Assembly (NCBI GenBank): GCA_947034895.1
Contig: OX344765.1
Coordinates: 25,983,001-26,047,000 of the forward strand
From: Rhytidiadelphus loreus
Lineage: Eukaryota > Streptophyta > Bryopsida > Hypnales > Hylocomiaceae
Direction of reading: 5' to 3'
Length of the DNA: 64,000 nucleotides
Numbering within the stretch: position 1 is the first letter of the stretch; every line of letters starts with the position of its first letter. Under the pieces are notes generated by a model, which worked only from the letters and a program-made list of their open reading frames with translations, did no database searches and was not told where the DNA came from. The translations under genes and the position numbers were made by a program. Positions 33,681 to 45,400 of the stretch are shown here, in pieces.

Positions 33681-35300
33681 AGTGGATTTTAAATTTGAAC
33701 ACCCTCTGAAGATTTGTATAAAAACATTCCTATTTGATTTTCTCTATTCTCTATGCATCATCATACTTATGTATAATTTACCACCTTCATCTAAAATTTA
33801 AAAATAGAGGAAAGAGATTTAAATTAGAGCTTCTCCTCTTGAATTACGCAAATCTCTAAAAGTCATCCTACCAGGGTATTATTTATGAAGTAGATTTTAA
33901 AATACAAAATAATAAAATGTAGATTTTAGAAAGAGCTTTCCATTTTGAATTTCACTATCTTCCAAGTATCATCAATTCATCATACTCATGTATTATTTAC
34001 CACTTTAATTTCAAGCTTAAAAATTAGAAGAAAGAGATTTAAATAAGAATTATTCCATTTGATTTAATATATGCAATCTCAAATAATCATCCTATGGGAG
34101 TATTATTTTATCAAATGTATTTCAAAATACAAAATAATGAATGGAGATATTTGCAATACCTTCCCCATTTAATTTTCTTGATTCTCCAAGCATCCTTGTA
34201 CTCAACTACTTATGAATTATTTACCACATTTATCTCTAACTTAAAAATTAGAAGGAAGAGATTTGAATTAAAACTTCCCCTTTTGATTTATGCAAATCTC
34301 AAAGACTTATCCTATGGGTGTATTATTTATAAATTGTTTTTCAAGATACAAAATAATGAATGGAGATATTTGCAATACTTTCCCCATTTAATTTTCTTGA
34401 TTCTCCAAGCATCCTTGTACTCAACTACTTATGAATTATTTACCACATTTATCTCTAACTTAAAAATTAGAAGGAAGAGATTTGAATTAAAACTTCCCCT
34501 TTTGATTTATGCAAATCTCAAAGACTTATCCTATGGGTGTATTATTTATAAATTGTTTTTCAAGATACAAAATAATGCATGAAGATATTTGCAATACCTT
34601 CCCCATTTAATTTTCTTGATTCTCCAAGCTTCTTTGTACTCATGAATTATTTACCACCTTCATCTTTAATTTAAAAAATTAGTGGGGAAGAAATTTAAAT
34701 GAAAACTTCCCCTTTTGATTTAATTTATACAAATTTCAACAAATTATCCTACTAAAGGGGTCTATAATTTATAAAGTGTATTTCAAAATACAAAATAATG
34801 CATGAAAATATTTGCAATACCTTCCCCATTTAATTTTCTTGATTCTCCAAACATCTATGTACTTATGAATTATTTACCACCTTCATCTCTAACTTAAAAA
34901 ATTAGTGGGGAAGGAATTTAAATGAAAACTTCCCCTTTTGATTTAATTTATGCAAATTTCAACGAATTATCCTACTAAAGGGGTCTATAATTTATGAAGT
35001 ATATTTCAAAATACAAAATAATGCATGAAAATATTTGCAATACCTTCTCCATTTAATTTTCTTGATTCTCCAAACATCTTTGTACTTATGAATTATTTAC
35101 CATATTCACTTCTAAATTAATGGAGAAGAGATTTAAATGAAAATTTCCCCTACAGATTTAAACAAATCTCAAATAGTCATTCTATAAGTATATAATTTAT
35201 CAAATGATTTCTAAAATACAAAAACATAGATGGAGAGATATGTATGATCTTTCTTATTTGATTTATTTCATATCATATAATCCCAACCGAATAAATGAAA
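33640..35300 (+). repeat. 219-223-bp satellite, at least seven units
   Basis: The landmark 'aaaataatg' recurs at about 33906, 34131, 34350, 34569, 34792 and 35015, with a degenerate unit near 35219. The period is 219 bp in the middle and 223-225 bp outside. The two central units (34112-34549) are nearly identical. Because 219 is 73 codons, one frame stays open over them (34094-34582) and encodes the same 73-residue stretch twice. I regard that as a by-product. Confidence 0.95.
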
Positions 35301-35675
35301 ATGAACCATTGATATATATTTAACAAAATTGCATATTTGCAAAACTTGAGTGTTCAATAGAAGATGACATCTTGCCATAAAATTTATATACTAGAGCTAA
35401 TTAATAGATCAAACAAGATATTATCAAATACAAGTAGTACTATAGAGAATCCAAAGCAACTAGATTTTTAGAAGAGCTTTCATTTCTAATAAATGAGATT
35501 AGGTGTCAAAGCTATGAAATCTGATCTCATCAAGGTCCATTTACTTAGCTCACCTAACAAGGTACGTCCACTAATGTACCTAGCAAACTAAAACAAAAGT
35601 AATTGACTATAATGAAGTTGTCAATTTCTACTTTCATCACCCAAAAATTGCAATCCAATGAGTTTTTCAAGTAAC

Positions 35676-36000
35676 TTTGAGTCTTGGGCGACCTCTCATG
35701 GAGGAGAACGCGGGTCAGGGCGAGTGCTTAAGGGCGACCTCGGGTAAGGGGCGACCGCGGGTGGAGGTGGAAAGAATGGCCTTCCTTTTGTCCAAAAATT
35801 GGCAAATTTGGGCCGTTTGGGGGTTTCTAGGGGCGACTTCGGGTCTTGGGCGACCACTCATGGAGGAGAACGCAGGTCAGGGCGAGTGCTTAAGGGCGAC
35901 CTCGGATAAGGGGCGAGTGCGGGTGGAGGTGGAAAGAATGGCCCCTTTTTTGTCCAAAAATTGACAAATTTGGGCCGTTTGGGGGTTTCTAAGGGCAACT
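35676..36000 (+). repeat. 162-bp direct duplication with GGGCGAC motifs
   Basis: Two adjacent copies, about 35676-35837 and 35838-36000, differ at few positions. Each carries 'gggcgacc', 'gagggcgagtgcttaag', 'ggtggaggtggaaagaatgg' and 'gggccgtttgggggtttct'. The unit is 54 codons, giving a repetitive frame that I do not call as a gene. Confidence 0.9.
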
Positions 36001-36680
36001 AAAATTGACATCACTAAGCATATGGTGACATAATGACATGTGCTTCTAATTCAAAGTTGGTCACCAACAAGTGAGGACAGAGATTATACGCTTTTTAATG
36101 AGAGATCCTTAGTAGAAACAAATATTTAACGATGTGGTCATTAATAAAAGGACTCTTTTGATTTTAGTTGCCTATAGTAAGGCCGCAGGTGCTACTATAG
36201 AGACACTAATCCACGCAACTACTCAAATATGACAATGGAATATTTGAAAACACATTAGTAATGAGGTACTTTGTGAGGAAGTTGGGTATAGTCATTGAAC
36301 CTGATTCAAAGAAGCAACTAATATGTAGATAGGTGGTAAAGCTACTCATGGTTGATAAAGCCCCTGAAGTTGTTTATTGCATTGATGTTTTGTAATAGGG
36401 TATGTTGTTATTATGTTAGTACAAATAAAAACATAGGTCACATTTCATGCTTCTAAATTTTGAAAAGGAAAGTAAATATATTAACCACTTTTTATATGAT
36501 GTGCCATTTAGAAAAAATATTAAATATTCAAAACGCTAGGTGCCAAAGTCTATGTATTGAATCTTGAATCTTGAATTCTTTTGTGCAAATATTTTGTAAT
36601 TTTTTCCAAACAATGTACTTTAATTTATTTGCTTCTAAACTAATGTGTGTAAAAGTGTACAAAAATAAAGTTGAGTTTTA
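36000..36680. other. AT-rich interior of the probable large element
   Basis: No feature is supported. Confidence 0.4.
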
Positions 36681-37560
36681 ACCCCTAAAGGACTAACTTG
36701 AGTCCTTTTGAAGGACTTTAAAGAGTTCAAGTAGGTGCATATAGTCTCAATTTTCATTTTCATTTTTTGAACTTTTTTGGAGGATAGAAGAGTACATCAT
36801 CTTTGTAAGAATATAAATTTTTCTTCAATTGGTGTCCAAAAGCAAAATTTATGCCACCCTAAGCTGAAAATAGAGGTCAGCAAGCAACAAAAAAATTACA
36901 ATAAGTCAATTAATATTAAATTTTTTTCCCTCAAATATTATATTTTTGTCTACATGTGAAGCTTTGATTCATTCCATTTGGACTAGCAATGAAAAAATTA
37001 TGGACAATCTTGTCTTTTAGACAATCTAAACAATTTTTTGAAAAAACATCTTATATGATATATTTTTGAATGCAATTTATACAATTTTTTTGAAAATTGT
37101 TTAATATAGTTAAGTTTGTCTACTAGAACAATCTCATCATTGTGCTTATTGTGTTTCAATTCCAACTTAGAGCTATTAACAATTTAGTTTTTCATTCAAT
37201 CATAGACCAACTTCTATTCAACAATTTCTTAAAGAATGAAAATCAAGTGTGTTTCTATTGAAATTTTTTGCTTAAACTTTCAATTCAATTTTTCAACATA
37301 ATTTTTTAAAATTTAGAGTTTATAGTGCAATTTTTTTCCACAAATGGTGGTCAAAGTCATCTGAAATTGCAAGCCAAAGTTCAATTTTTTTTCCAACTTT
37401 GAATGCTAATATCTTCCAATCTATATGGCCAAACTTTATGAAAATTTTACCACATGATCTTAGACAACTTAAGTACAAGATCTTACGGTTAGATTCTCCA
37501 AAAAATATTTTTTCTATTTTCTTGGATGACTGCAGCAGAAGTGGCAGTTTTGAATTGCAC
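36680..37560 (+). repeat. Dispersed repeat family A, copy 4 (long form)
   Basis: It starts with 'taacccctaaaggac' and runs through 'ttgattcattccatttgga', 'caatctcatcattg' and 'acttctattcaacaattt' to 'gaaaatttt' and 'ggcagttttga'. The same long order is found at 51.4-52.39 kb. Confidence 0.65.
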
Positions 37561-37759
37561 TACAAATCACTCCTACAAGAGGTCGCCCCTACCTCCACTC
37601 GCCCCTACATGCAGTTGCCCCTACATGCAGTCGCCTAGTACCCGTATGCGCCCCTTGAGTTTGCCATGTAGATGCTACATGGCATTCAGTTGGAGGGGGG
37701 TAATTTTATATAAAGTCAAAGGTAAATTTGACTTTTCGTGACGTCGTGCGAGCTCTACT

Positions 37760-37777
37760 AGACGTCGCGCGACGTCT
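37760..37777. repeat. 18-bp perfect palindrome
   Basis: AGACGTCGCGCGACGTCT is its own reverse complement. It sits in the right end of the probable large element. The left end (about 32485-32500) has related GACGTC/GACGTCGCG motifs. Confidence 0.8.
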
Positions 37778-37887
37778 GTCTGTCGCGGTGTCGTGCTGTT
37801 GCAGCGAACAACCCTAGCGAGTCCTAAATAGAGGAATCGGCAAGATTTGTTTCCAACGGGGATGTGTACTGACATCACAAGGTTTTG

Positions 37888-40530
37888 CTACAATCCGTGG
37901 TGCAAAAAGTCCGGATTTGGTTTGTTGGAAAACCCAATCAAGAATTTTGTATGATTCTTTATCCATCTAGAAGCACCCGACAGCCAGATCTCTTTCTCTG
38001 ATTGGATAGAAAAATATCTTTGGTCATTCTTTTGAATTGTTGGATCGCGGGCTCGATTCATAAGTGTAAGGCTGACGTGTTCATATTTTTTTCCTTGTAT
38101 AATTTCAGCTTCATCAAGCTTCAGCACAAAAATCAGAGGTGAGTAGTTGCAAGAAACACCTGCTGGTTTTCGTTCAAAACGGCCATTTCACTCTTGTTTG
38201 TGGATTTTGGAATAAATTTTTTTAAATAAAATAAAATATGGATAATGTGTAAAGCATTAAAAAAATGAGATGCGCAAAAATTCAGACCTAAAATTTTTTA
38301 TCTCTAAGAGTTATGCACGGTCAAAGAGGGTTGAAAAATGCAAGAAAATAGACAGTTTGAAATTTAATTCTTAAAAAATAGTAAAACAATTCAAATTTTT
38401 TAAAAAAAAACGCATTTTTCCTAACTTATAGATACTCCTTTTAACCAATTTTCACTATTGGAAAAATAAAATTATGTTCTCTACACTTGCACAAAGGTAG
38501 TGCACTTTGACCACATGTGGAAGATGGAAAACTAACTATTTTTAGAAAATCTTTAGTAAGCTTGTGCAACTTTAGTAGAAGTCCTAGTATAACAATTTTG
38601 AGCTTCAAATTAGTATTTTTGGATGAAAAATAGTACTAAAAACCTTCAAAATGGCCAAGGTAGACATCCAATTGGGGGCAGTTTAAAAATAGTAAAATAA
38701 TTTTTTAAAACCCCCAAAAATTACTCAACATATGAAACTATCAAATGTACCTTCATTTCAAGTTTTATAGAAGATGGACACACGATGCAAAAGTTATGAG
38801 CAAAAAACCACCTGCTTAAGGTCAAGGGGACAAAAAAAACGTGAAGTGTTTCTTGCAATCACCCAGGTCTAGTGTTGCACTCTGCAACAAGGCATCAAAC
38901 AACTGGATTAGTTCGAAGACATGAGCACCCTAAAATTTGTTAGCAGAGGATTTCAAAGCATGTCCATGTTCCATGTCTTGCGCCAATGAAAACTACCTTC
39001 GACAATGATGTCATAAAAACAAAACCATCGAACGCTACACAACCTCCGATTTTGCAAATAGGTTGTTCTTGCTGTCAAGAGTGACCTCTTTCGCTGGACA
39101 CACAACTTTCTTGCCCTGGCGCACTTCAGGGATGTGGCGACGACCCTCTATGTAGTAGCTAGTAATCCCCTATGAATTGCGGCAAGTTTGCATTCATTCG
39201 CTTCCGCAATTCTGCCAACCACTTAGGTGATGGTACCATGCTATCGTGTAATTCCAAAGCCACCAAACCAATCCTATTCTTCAGAGTCTTGAAAATCCCT
39301 ATATAACCCCCATGAGTCACTGACAATCCATCAACGGTACCAAGCATCACTTTTTTTGTGAGCACATCATGGACTTTCTTGAATAGTGTTTGTGCGACAG
39401 CCATGGTCGCTTGACTCATTCAAGGTTGTTTGGCCAACGCTTTGGCCTCTCCAAGCAAAAGCATGCTCGCAATTATAGCGGTAGTTTGGTGCTAAGAAGT
39501 TCTCTCACCCCCTAGCCTTTTCTTCTTTCCAAGTCGTTTGTTACTCTATTGCACTTGATGTAGCACCTTAGGTAGAATTTGATAACGCAAGTGTGTTATC
39601 TTGCGCTTAAATATCCAGTTCCACTCCTAAAGTTGGTAATATTCTTCATGATTCTTCCATGAACACGCTGACGCAATCCAGTTGGTGTTTTCACCGTGAG
39701 TCTAAATTTTTCTTCAAGTTTAATAAACTTCGATCTATACACAAGCAATTCCTCTTCTCTGACTAACCACCTTTGCTGTTGCTCAGTCAATGTTCCAATG
39801 GACACAGTACTTTCAGCTAGAGACACCTTCAATTGGACACACAATTAGCTCTCTAGTCTAGTGACGTCTTTCTATAGTTGTCATCGGAGTTGCAACTCCA
39901 AAGCTGCGGTAGTGGCCATTGCCTAAGCCTCATCTTGAAATTGGTCCCGTTGTTGACACAACCAAATTGAATCCTTCTTGTGTCGATCCAACTCCCTCTC
40001 TAGTGTTACAATGCAATTTTCTAAGTTTACTATTGTGTGCACTCGGTGAACAGTACTACTAGGTGGTACAATGTCTCTCAAACGCTTATAATATCCCAAC
40101 AATCCATCTTCCCCGTGGCATAGAAACTGTAGAAATTGCTTCAAATTGTTGAAGCACGGTGCACGTTTTGTCACAGGGTCTTCTGGATACAATGTTCCAT
40201 CCGTCCAAAGGTCAACTTGAGTTTGACCTAAAGCCCTCCTCTCTACAAAGCTTGATCTACTAGCTTGCCCATCTAGTCTAATACCACTCTGAATAAGACG
40301 AAGGTATCTCGCATCCATTTGAATTTGAGGAGTGTATCCACTTGTGCTGTTTGTGACATCTCGAAGTGCCATGCTGAAGCAATAGGTAGATAGGGCCAGG
40401 CTGCGTGCATGCACACGCACAAACTTCCAAAACTGCTGCAGCAATTGCTAGATAGAACTGCGGGCATGCACAGTGACAAACTTCCAGAAATCCACACAAT
40501 CTTGGAGTCAAAACTTCAACAAGTTTGGCG
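37888..40530 (-). pseudogene. Decayed minus-strand gene with many in-frame stops, split by a 725-bp element
   Basis: From about 40530 down to 39596 one frame is protein-like. It includes WKFVRVHARSLALS, YTPQIQMDARYLRLI, CFNNLKQFLQFLCHGEDG, LEKE-type coiled coil and LRQRVHGRIMKNITN. It contains TAG, TGA, TAG and TAA stops around 39850-39925. After a frameshift near 39540, a second long frame (VAQTLFKKVHDVLTKKVML ... PKWLAELRKRMNANLPQFI ... CLVAECNTRPL) continues down to 37888. It crosses the inverted-repeat element at 38140-38864 in phase, joining to IFVLKLDEAEIIQGKKYEH. Every internal stop could be a C-to-T change of a Gln or Arg codon. The family is not recognised; a transposon-derived gene is likely. 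Confidence 0.6.
38140..38864. mobile_element. Inverted-repeat element of 725 bp in the minus-strand pseudogene
   Basis: The left end TGAGTAGTTGCAAGAAACAC corresponds to the inverse of the right end, GGGTGATTGCAAGAAACAC. AGG lies outside both ends (38137-38139 and 38865-38867). Removing element plus one AGG keeps the reading frame of the surrounding pseudogene. The interior is AT-rich without coding capacity. Confidence 0.6.
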
Positions 40531-41190
40531 CCAATGTGAACCCATAAGATTTGAATAAAAAATGTAAGAGTTCATTACATTTACATCAAAAAATGAACAC
40601 CGGTCAAGGACAAACCGTGCGGGCATACTCATGAGTCTTTGACATTTTCATCCCTACTATTTGACAGCATTACGGAATTTGGCATCCACCTAAGCATTGG
40701 TTGCACTTGTAGTGGTACATGTGTCAATTGCCCGCACTCATAGCGGTACTCTTGGGAGCATGCCCAAGCCCAAGAGTCAAACTGCGGAAGCTATCCGCAT
40801 AGGCCTTAGAGGGCCTTTTGGATCCCCAAACCGCTTCTAATGATAGTCAAAATATAATAATATTTAATAAATAAATTTAATAAATATATATATATTAATT
40901 TTGAATTTTAAAAAAAATAGTTTTTTTTATAAAATTATATTAAAAAATGTATTAAAAAATTATATGTGATGTGGCCGTCTCCTAGCCACATTAGATTAGT
41001 GTTCCCACAGCATTCCCGGAATTTCCACAATCCGAGAACTCACAATCTTTTAGAACGCAAAAATATCTTCGAATGCATAGACTTTAGTTTTGAATATGAG
41101 TTTCTAAATCCTATCTACAATCACATTCACTTCACATAACGTGGTTAGGGTTTTGTTAGAGTGGGGATGTAGGGTCCAATAGAGCCTTAT
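40530..41190. other. Intergenic sequence
   Basis: Nothing is supported apart from a short AT microsatellite near 40886-40905. Confidence 0.4.
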
Positions 41191-42250
41191 GGACACATTG
41201 TTCTTGTTTATTTTCTTCATATTTCTATTGACATTAGAAAAAATAATAAACTTCCAAATAATCAAATTTTATGAAGATTTAATGGTTGAAAAAAAGTCTT
41301 AGAAATTTGTTTTAGGCCTCAACTTAGATAAGCAAAAAAAAAAATTCATTTTACTATGAAAATGTGCATATTTCTTCCTAACTTAACTTTAGTCTCTATT
41401 CAAATATGAAGTCCTTAAATTTTCTTTACAAATGAGATTTGAGTTATGAGAGTGAAAAGTCTTTCAAAGCCATATTGTCCTTACTTGGTTAGATGATGAA
41501 GACTACTTGTATAATACAATTTAAGGCTTGTTTCCAATATCGAAAGCAAATTCTTTGTGGAATGCACTTGACACTTCAAAGTTGAGAAAGTATCAAAAAG
41601 AATGTCAAAGAATAACAATCATGTCACCTTCTCTAATCTCATTACTTTGATTGAAATGTTAGTTGAAAGATTGACGCAAAGGCAAAAGGCACCCCAAATA
41701 GGAAGTCCATTATGGACCCTTTGGTCACTACATAAGTACATATAGTTACATTTATTGAATTCACAAATCTTTTTTAGCAGAAGAATGCTAAATCAAGGAA
41801 AGAATTTTGTATGTATTTTGATCAATTTTAAGAAAAAGACACATTACAAGTAACTTGAACAAAATCTTATAACTTCTCATTGTTATTATCTTAGGGGCAC
41901 TATTCTTGTCCTATTGGACAATATGTATCTCTCTTCATTCCCTACATGGTTCCAATGGCAATCCAAAAGTGTCCCCACACTATGAAACAATGAATGAACC
42001 TTTTGCCATGTGTAAAAACCACATGTTGATGTTCATTGAATTCATAAAATTCTGACTTTTTCAATCCAAATCCAACCATTAGGTATACGATTAAAAATTT
42101 TGAAATTTTTTCCACACATTCTCATAATACTTAGGTATACGATTGTACGGTTAGATGTGCACAAAATAAAATTTTAAAAAAACAATTTTCAATTTTTTTC
42201 ACTCTTTGCTATAGAAATGGCAGTTTTGAGTGTTTTTTGGCACAAAAAAG
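41190..42250 (+). repeat. Element shared with 50.2-52.4 kb, internally deleted copy
   Basis: 41190-42000 aligns by landmarks with 50200-51190 ('cttcatattt..', 'acattagaaaaa', 'aacttccaa', 'caaattttat', 'gtcaaagaataacaat', 'ccacatg'). 42060-42250 aligns with 52200-52390. The middle, including most of the family-A block present at 51.2-52.2 kb, is missing here. Confidence 0.6.
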
Positions 42251-42404
42251 GCCTTGGTCCTTCAGAGGTTAAATAACCAAATACAGAAAGATTCCTGTAG
42301 TAAACAATCCCATGGCCATTGCCTTCCAACTCTAGGAGCGCAGTGGAACTCCAGACATTGGTCAAATCCACAGGCCAAGTCGTTCTGCTAAACGAGAACA
42401 GAAG

Positions 42405-45400
42405 TCAAGCGAATGGATCTTCATTTTCCAAGTAATGCCGTAAGCACCCCACAATGTTTGGCATCATGTCAACCTCAACTGAAAGGAGCGTCTCGTCATG
42501 AAAATATCCAGCGAAGCCGACCACCCTTCCAAAATCTGAGCAGAACGCTTTGGTTTTCTCATTGACTCTGCCGTAGGGTCCGTATTTCTGCTTGGTGGTA
42601 ATAAAGCTAAGAGATGATACACGTGAATAACCCCGCTTGTGTTGGGAGTATGATCCTTCCACTTGAACAAGAAATTCGCTGGGGTGGTCAAACCTGATCT
42701 GTACAATGTGCACACCAAAATATACAATTTTCAATACTTCACATTTGGCAGGGGAAATGCGACAACTGAAAGTACTTTCGATATGGTACCTTTCGAACAG
42801 GAACCAAGGTGTCGCACTCAGCATAAACAAAACCCATTTTGGTAGCCAATCCTAGAGAAATGTGACCATTTCTGGTACAACAAACTCAAGTTAGAAACTG
42901 CAGGCTACTTTACATGCTCTATGTAGCTGGATTATAGCAAATTTGCATCCCCTTTGTTAAATGCGTTTGCTATAATATCCCTAGAATTCTAGAGCATGTT
43001 GCCTTCATTACACAATTTCCGGAACTGTCATGTAGAATCATGTGCGGAAGAGCTACGATGTATTTATTTATTTATTTGTTTTGACACAAATGAAACGAAA
43101 CTTCATTGCAGAAAAAGAAAACAAAGCCCCAGCCACAACTAAGATGTATTTGTAGGGAAGGGAGAGCTCACCCAGTCAGTGCTCACTCCAGACAGTGCTC
43201 CTACACTTTTTTCATGCTGTGAACTTCCGAAATGGAATCCTGAAAAATGGAATCCTGAGATCTCCAGTTTCTTTGCGTCTCTGAAATGGACTTTGAAAGC
43301 CCTGATATCAACATCTCCACCAATACTACGACGTGTAGGTTCAAAGCGCTTGGAACGAAAAAGCCCATTCGAGTAAACTCCCCATACAATCCCCCAGGGG
43401 CCCTGAGTCTGTGAAATCCAATCGCCAATCCCCCAGTGTGTATGTACAAGAAATTGTCAATACAAAACTTTACATCCCAGGCTAATAAATGCACCTCACG
43501 GAGCTGGAACTAGAGCACCCGGCATTTTAACAAGGGCATGTGCACTCAATGAATCGTGTGAGAATTAATTTGGACGATCAATTACGGGTGGACTCGGCAC
43601 TCCATTGTAAAGAAACACATACTTCCTCCACACTCAATGAATTACAAGACCAGTTTGCTTACTGAATCCTTACCTTCCTCTTGATTTCCAATCTTCCGAA
43701 AGGCCATCTCATATCTGGCCGCAGATGCTTCCCATCATACTGTCCTGCATTGCAAACATTGACAAAATGAAATCAACATCAAAGACTGCTTTTAGAGGGA
43801 ATAACTTTGCTTGACATTACAGATAGTTGCAACTTACTTCGCAGTGTTGGTAGGCCCTTCAGATATCTCAACACACGACACACATCAGCCATTGCAGGTC
43901 GCTTCCGTGGATCCACATCCCAACATGCACATATCAGGGACGCCAAGTCTACAGGGCAGCTTGAAGGAAGTTGTGGCCGCAAAGGAATGGGGGCTGTCAA
44001 GTTCGAGTACAGATCACTTGCATGAACATCTCTGTAAGGCTCGTCTCCTGATAATATTTCAAAACAGATAATTCCAAAGCTGTAAACATCAGCTTTCATT
44101 GGAAAGGCCTCTGCTAGATGATCGTCCTCCATGTTCGCTTTGAATATCTCAGGTGCCATCCATCTCCTCGTACCGACGTCGTGTGTCAAGTGAGAGTAAC
44201 GGGTTATTTCTCGCTTCGTCTTTACGAGCCCAAAATCAGCAATCTTTGCAAACACAAATCCATCATCGTCAACAGCACTCGATGTGTTCACGGGGTTAAC
44301 GAGAATGTTCGCTGATTTGAGGTCGCGATGGGCCATCGTCTGAGAGTGGAGGTAGTGCACAGCATCCGCAATTTGGAGCATCAAGTCGATCGCTGCCGGA
44401 AGGGAGAAACCTCCCTTCATTCGACTCTTCATGAACTTTTGTAAATCTGCACACATTAGGTCCATGAGAAGGGAGTCCTCGGAGTGTGCGAACACTTTGA
44501 CAATGTGAGGGTGGCTCATTTTGACTAATGCATTAGCCTCTGCTGGTAAAGAATGGAGCCCAGCAGCATTGAAAATCTTCCGAGCATACTTGATTCCCAA
44601 CCACGTGACTTCCGAAACCGAACCAAACGCTCCGGATCCTAGTGGACGACCGTGCTTCACAACCTCCTGATCAAACCTCCACAACAAGGATTTGTGCCCA
44701 TGCTCTCCCTCTACTTTCTTATCAAGAATATGAGTAATGTGGGATTCCGGCTCCCTCAACGACTGCTGATGAAATCTTTCCATTAGTTGACCAGCAAGAC
44801 AAAATGGATCCTTTTGCCGAAGCATATTGCCACAATCTTCAGCACTGCAAACATGATACCGCTTCCAATTCTCAAAATCTCGCATTAGCTGCTGCCAATC
44901 TTCTTCCGCTGCCTTCTTCAGCTCATGGTTTCCAAGTTTGGCTTGCCATGGATAATCTTTGAATGTCGAAGTCAGATTTTGTTTCGTACAGTGGATGGCG
45001 TTGGACACCACTGATGTGCACCACTGAATTTCTTTCAAAGTGTCGACAAATGCTTCCGACCGCTCAGCATGCCGAAGAGCCGCCTTCAGCGGAGACAACG
45101 ACCTACAGCAATCTTCAACGAGGATCTTCGCACGCGTCAGCACCAGTTTCAACTCTGGCGTCAATTGCATTTGCAAAGATGGCTCCCCGACACTCTGTGT
45201 GCCATCGATCCAATATGAAAGTGGACATTCGCCATATGAAAGTGGATATTCGCCATATGAAAGTGGACGTTCGCCCACTGGGCCAAAGGACTGGAGATTA
45301 CGCCGAACGCAGGTCACAAGAACCTGGAGCTGACGTCTACAGTACTTAACATTCATAAGGACCTTATCCAGTGAGCCAAATTCATCTGCAGGAAAAGAGG

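Larger units (their letters stand above)
32460..37805. mobile_element. Probable large transposon with related inverted ends rich in GACGTCGCG and GGGCGAC
   Basis: The left end region (32460-32790) and the inverse of the right end region (37540-37805) share an order of motifs. These are GACGTC/GTCGCG-rich termini, 'tttacc..' and 'ggcaa' blocks, repeated GGGCGACTGC/GGGCGAGT motifs, and then 'ctcaaaactgcca' leading into family-A sequence. GGGCGAC repeats also occur in the middle (35676-36000). Exact termini and a target duplication could not be fixed. No transposase frame is visible. The right end abuts the 3' end of the minus-strand pseudogene. Confidence 0.35.

Noticed and set aside
34094..34582. 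162-codon frame with a 73-residue duplication
   Set aside because: It coincides exactly with two satellite units of 219 bp. The neighbouring 223-bp units break the frame, so it is a by-product of the repeat.
35677..35964. 95-codon frame with two similar halves
   Set aside because: It is explained by the 162-bp direct duplication (54 codons). No start context or relatives.
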